Assembly (NCBI RefSeq): GCF_004363955.1
Contig: NZ_SNZR01000013.1
Location: 868,001 to 932,000 of the forward strand
Length of the DNA stretch: 64,000 nucleotides
From: Enterovirga rhinocerotis
Lineage (GTDB): Bacteria > Pseudomonadota > Alphaproteobacteria > Rhizobiales > Beijerinckiaceae
Direction of reading: 5' to 3'
Position 1 is the first letter of the stretch; each line of letters starts with the position of its first letter. Below, piece after piece: positions 61,044 through 64,000 of this stretch. The translations under genes and the position numbers were made by a program. The notes below the pieces were generated by a model. It was given only the letters and a program-made list of their open reading frames with translations. It ran no database searches and was not told the DNA's origin.

Positions 61044-61939
61044 TTCGCTGCCGCCTTCGCGCCGCCCGCCGGCGAGACGCTCATCGTGGCGCGGTGATGG
61101 GCCTGTTCGCCCGGCTTGAGGAAGGTCATCGAATCGCGCTCGGCGAGCTTGCCGGACGCGTCCTCCCAATCGGCATGCGCGCTCCAGGCCTCGAGCGACA
61201 GGAAGGGAGCGTCGGGCCGCGACCAGACCGCCAGATGCGGGAACTCGTCGACGGCAAGCTTGATCGCCTCGCCGGACGGCGCCTGGAAGCTCAGCGCGTG
61301 GCTCTGCGCGTCGAGGAAGACGAGCGCCTCGGTGAACAGCTCGGGGGCGAGCGGCAGGATATTGTCCTGGAGAGGGACGTTGCGCGTCTGGCGCGCGAGG
61401 AGGCCACCCTCGGCGATCTCGGGCACGCTGCGCATCTCCGGCTTTTCGAAGACGACGCGATGGCCGTCCTTCGTCTCGCCGCCGAGAGGCCAGGGGAAGG
61501 CGGGATGGACGCCGAGACCGTAGGGCATGATGTCCTGCCCGCGGTTGGTGACGGTGAAGTCCTGCCGCAGGCTCGTCGCCGACAGCGTCACCGTCACTTC
61601 GAGCGAGAAGCGGAACGGATAGGCGGCCAGCGTCTCCTTGGTCTCCGTGAGCACGAAGGTCGCGGAACTCTCGTCGCGGCTCGCGAGCGAGAAGGTGCTC
61701 GTGCGGGCAAAGCCGTGCTGCGGCATCGGATGATCCTTGCCGCCGATCCGGATGACGCCGCCCTTCGAGGCTCCGACGAGGGGGAAGAGGATCGGTGCGT
61801 GATACGACCAATGGGCCGGATCGCCGCTCCAGAGCAGATCCCTGCCGCCGATTCGCCAGGAGACGGGTTCGGCACCACGCAGGGCGATCCTCGCCTCCGC
61901 CTCTCCGGCGCCGAGCTGGACGACATCGGGATCGGTCAT
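61040..61939 (-). CDS. Aldose 1-epimerase family protein
   Basis: 299 residues from an ATG with GGAG six bases upstream. Galactose-mutarotase fold: G-A-E-P-V-S-W near 22, H-G-F-A-R near 75 with a catalytic His, G-V-H-P-A-F near 142 with the second His and E-A-W-S near 250 for the acid residue. It resembles the YihR/LacX-like group acting on hexoses or hexose phosphates. It is transcribed with the dehydratase (GTGA overlap), for no evident metabolic reason. Confidence 0.92.
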   Translation of the reverse strand: MTDPDVVQLGAGEAEARIALRGAEPVSWRIGGRDLLWSGDPAHWSYHAPILFPLVGASKGGVIRIGGKDHPMPQHGFARTSTFSLASRDESSATFVLTETKETLAAYPFRFSLEVTVTLSATSLRQDFTVTNRGQDIMPYGLGVHPAFPWPLGGETKDGHRVVFEKPEMRSVPEIAEGGLLARQTRNVPLQDNILPLAPELFTEALVFLDAQSHALSFQAPSGEAIKLAVDEFPHLAVWSRPDAPFLSLEAWSAHADWEDASGKLAERDSMTFLKPGEQAHHRATMSVSPAGGAKAAAK

Positions 61940-62023
61940 GGGCAGCTCCGTTTCAACCGTGCACGTCTTCCCGCTTTCGGGCCTCGATGCAATGGTGCAG
62001 CGCAATCGGGCGGCGGTGGGCGG

Positions 62024-63175
62024 ATGATTACGCGGTTGGCTGTTGCGGGATATCGATCCCTCCGGGACCTGCGGATCGAGCTCGGCCCGCTGACCCTGGT
62101 GACGGGGGCGAACGGGAGCGGAAAATCGAGTCTCTACCGGTCCCTGCGGCTCCTCGCCGACATCGCGCAGGGGCGGATCATCCGCTCGTTGGCGGAGGAG
62201 GGCGGGCTGCCCTCGACGCTCTGGGCCGGCCCCGAATCCTATTCCCGCGGCATGAAGGCCGGGACGACTCCCGTGCAAGGCACGGTGAGAACGAATCCCA
62301 TCCGGTTGAAGCTGGGTTTTTCCGGGCCCGATTACGGCTACGCGGCCGAGCTGGGCCTGCCGCCGCCGATTCCTCCTTCCGCCTTCTTCCTCGATCCGGA
62401 GATCAAGCAGGAGGCGATCTGGACCGGGGAGACCATCCGCCGGTCGAACGTCTTCGCCAAGCGCGAGGGGCGCTCCGTCCGTATCCGCGATGCGGAGGGC
62501 GTGTGGCAGCAGATCGCGACCGGGCTGCCGGCGGTGGACAGCATGATGACGCATTGCGCGGAGCCGCAGGCGGCGTCGGAACTGCTCGACCTTCGTGAGC
62601 GGATGCGGGCCTGGCGCTTCTACGATCACCTGCGCACCGACCGGGACGCGCCGGCGCGGCGGCCGCAGGTCGGAACCTACACGCCGGCTCTGTCGGATGA
62701 CGGGTCCGACGTCGCGGCGGCCCTTCAGACGATCCGGGAGATCGGCGACGAGCGCGAACTCGACCATCGCATCGACGATGCCTTTCCGGGCGCGAGGATC
62801 GAGATCTCGCATGAGAGGGCGCATTTCGACCTCGTCATGCATCAGCGCGGGCTGCTGCGTCCGCTCGGGGCCGCCGAGCTATCGGACGGCACGCTGCGCT
62901 ACATCCTGCTGGTCGCGGCGCTCCTGTCGCCGCGTCCGGCGCCGCTGACGGTGCTCAACGAGCCCGAGACGAGCCTGCATCCGGACCTTCTCGAACCGCT
63001 CGCGCGGTTGATCGGCGCGGCGTCGCTCAACGGGCAGGTGGTGGTCGTGACTCATGCGCGGCGGCTGGTCGAGGCCCTGGCCGCGCATGCGCCATGCCGG
63101 CGCCTCGATCTGTCGAAGCGGCTCGGGGAGACCATCGCCGGGGAGGACGAGCGGGCCTCCTGGACCTGGCCGTGA
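62024..63175 (+). CDS. Orphan AAA ATPase (SMC/RecF-like, COG4637 type)
   Basis: 383 residues. Walker A is G-A-N-G-S-G-K-S-S near 28, after I-T-R-L-A-V-A-G-Y-R-S-L. The ABC-type signature region L-S-D-G-T-L-R-Y near 287 and Walker B V-L-N-E-P-E-T-S-L-H-P near 310 follow, then V-V-V-T-H-A switch His near 345. The middle is short, so no long SMC coiled coil. No TOPRIM domain and no partner nuclease gene lies beside it, unlike OLD or Gabija systems. Function unknown. Confidence 0.88.
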   Translation: MITRLAVAGYRSLRDLRIELGPLTLVTGANGSGKSSLYRSLRLLADIAQGRIIRSLAEEGGLPSTLWAGPESYSRGMKAGTTPVQGTVRTNPIRLKLGFSGPDYGYAAELGLPPPIPPSAFFLDPEIKQEAIWTGETIRRSNVFAKREGRSVRIRDAEGVWQQIATGLPAVDSMMTHCAEPQAASELLDLRERMRAWRFYDHLRTDRDAPARRPQVGTYTPALSDDGSDVAAALQTIREIGDERELDHRIDDAFPGARIEISHERAHFDLVMHQRGLLRPLGAAELSDGTLRYILLVAALLSPRPAPLTVLNEPETSLHPDLLEPLARLIGAASLNGQVVVVTHARRLVEALAAHAPCRRLDLSKRLGETIAGEDERASWTWP

Positions 63176-63196
63176 GGCTGCGCGCGGATCCGCGCG

Positions 63197-64000
63197 TCAG
63201 CCCCGGCGCAGCGCGTTCAGGACCTTCCCGCCGGCGCGTCCGGTCGGCTTCATGCCCAGGCGCCGCTCGACATCCTTGATCGCGTCGCGGGTCTTCGGAC
63301 CGATGCGCCCGTCAGGCTCGCCGACATCGTAGCCGCGGCGCGCGAGCAGGACCATCAGTTCCCGCCGCTCGACCCGCGTCAGGCCCGGATCGTCCGTCGG
63401 CCATTGGCCCTGGATTCCCGGGGCACCGCGCAGCCGATCGGACAGGACCGAGATGGCGAGGCCGTAGGATTCGGCGCCGTTATACGAATAGAGCGCGTCG
63501 AAGTTGCGGGTGACGAGGAAGCCGGGGCCGTTCCGTCCGGCCGGCATGATGAGGCCAGCCGTATAGTTGCCGGAGAGCGGCCGCCCGTCTGCGCGGGTGA
63601 CGCCGGCGGAGGCCCAGGCGGAAAGCGGGCGCTTGCCCTTGCGGCCGGTCGGCGCGACCCCGGAGGGGACGCGGACCTCGAAGCCCCAGGGCAATCCGTT
63701 GACCCAGCCGGCGCGGCGCAGGAAGTTCGCCGTCGAGCCGACGGCGTCGGGCACCGAATCGACGATGTCGCGTCGCCCGTCGCCATCGAGATCGACGGCG
63801 AGCCGCTGATAGGTCGACGGCATGAACTGGGTCTGCCCGAAGGCCCCGGCCCAGGAGCCCGTGAGGCGCGAGGGATGGATGTCGCCGCTCTGGATGATCC
63901 TGAGCGTCGCCATCAGCTCGCCCTTGAAATAATCGCGCCGGCGGGTCGCGTAGCAGGAGAGGGTCGTCAGCGACTGGACGAGCGGGCGGGTGCCGAGATC
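63197..64000 (-). CDS. Lytic murein transglycosylase (MltB-type) with C-terminal peptidoglycan-binding domain, partial
   Basis: The reading frame stays open to the window edge, so the N-terminus is missing; 267 residues are visible. G-A-F-G-Q-T-Q-F-M-P-S-T-Y belongs to the MltB catalytic domain after the catalytic Glu, which should lie beyond the edge, and D-L-D-G-D-G-R-R-D-I is the family's next motif. The last 60 residues form a PG_binding_1 repeat (L-A-R-R-G-Y-D-V-G-E-P-D-G-R-I-G-P-K-T). It cuts glycan strands in the periplasm. An internal ATG at 63913 is not the true start. Confidence 0.93.
   Translation of the reverse strand, partial: DLGTRPLVQSLTTLSCYATRRRDYFKGELMATLRIIQSGDIHPSRLTGSWAGAFGQTQFMPSTYQRLAVDLDGDGRRDIVDSVPDAVGSTANFLRRAGWVNGLPWGFEVRVPSGVAPTGRKGKRPLSAWASAGVTRADGRPLSGNYTAGLIMPAGRNGPGFLVTRNFDALYSYNGAESYGLAISVLSDRLRGAPGIQGQWPTDDPGLTRVERRELMVLLARRGYDVGEPDGRIGPKTRDAIKDVERRLGMKPTGRAGGKVLNALRRG

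Noticed and set aside
61094-62023. An N-terminal extension of about 310 residues on the AAA ATPase
   Set aside because: It is antisense to the aldose epimerase gene. The ATG at 62024 puts the usual N-terminus directly before the Walker A region.

Overview
The window is high-GC, densely coded bacterial chromosome. Gene content (a rhizobial-type KpsE/RkpR-like capsule protein, UDP-glucuronate 4-epimerase, a phasin, orphan Bug/TctC binding proteins, IclR-controlled catabolic operons, a BchE-type cyclase, a DUF983 protein, a GyrI-like secreted protein) fits an alphaproteobacterium of the order Hyphomicrobiales (Rhizobiales). The family cannot be fixed from sequence alone. No rRNA gene, CRISPR array or complete tRNA was found.

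Bases 1 to about 2350 are the right end of an integrated element: small overlapping phage-type genes, a GIY-YIG-type protein, an excisionase-like HTH protein and a tyrosine integrase. The integrase abuts the 5' half of a tRNA-Pro(UGG) gene broken in its anticodon loop. Bases 2400-8900 are mostly core genes: rnk, a macrodomain protein, rph-rdgB, a membrane diguanylate cyclase and a LOG-family protein.

Bases 8900-27350 form a catabolic region with two IclR-controlled modules. Module A (8896-16675, minus strand) runs IclR, alpha/beta hydrolase, MaoC hydratase, TRAP transporter DctP-Q-M, acyl-CoA dehydrogenase, acyl-CoA ligase. A CaiB CoA-transferase and a Bug binding protein diverge from it. Module B (22206-26232, minus strand) runs CoA-transferase A and B, a lactonase-like hydrolase with a Cys nucleophile, an MBL-fold hydrolase and a citryl-CoA-lyase-like protein, with a PcaR-like IclR gene diverging. 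The same 15-bp palindrome, GTCC-N7-GGAC, lies in front of module B (two copies) and between an orphan ABC binding-protein gene and an EthD gene about 5 kb away, suggesting one regulon.

Bases 27350-44900 are mixed housekeeping and amino-acid genes: dapF-mtaB, a GGDEF-EAL protein, a flavin reductase, an amidase, serA, a gamma-glutamyltransferase, a MocR regulator with a probable operator, an aminotransferase-sulfurtransferase pair, DoxX and an L,D-transpeptidase. Several dispersed palindromic repeats lie between them.

Bases 44900-53700 hold surface-polysaccharide genes (capsule-export protein, heparinase-fold protein, UDP-glucuronate 4-epimerase) with a D-amino-acid dehydrogenase, a serine hydrolase and an isolated bchE. 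Bases 53700-64000 carry another diguanylate cyclase, a phasin with a long Ala/Pro/Lys-rich tail, an MBL-glycosyltransferase-methyltransferase operon, a dehydratase-epimerase pair, an orphan AAA ATPase and the C-terminal part of a lytic transglycosylase cut by the window end. Five gene pairs are joined by the same 4-base overlap, GTGA.
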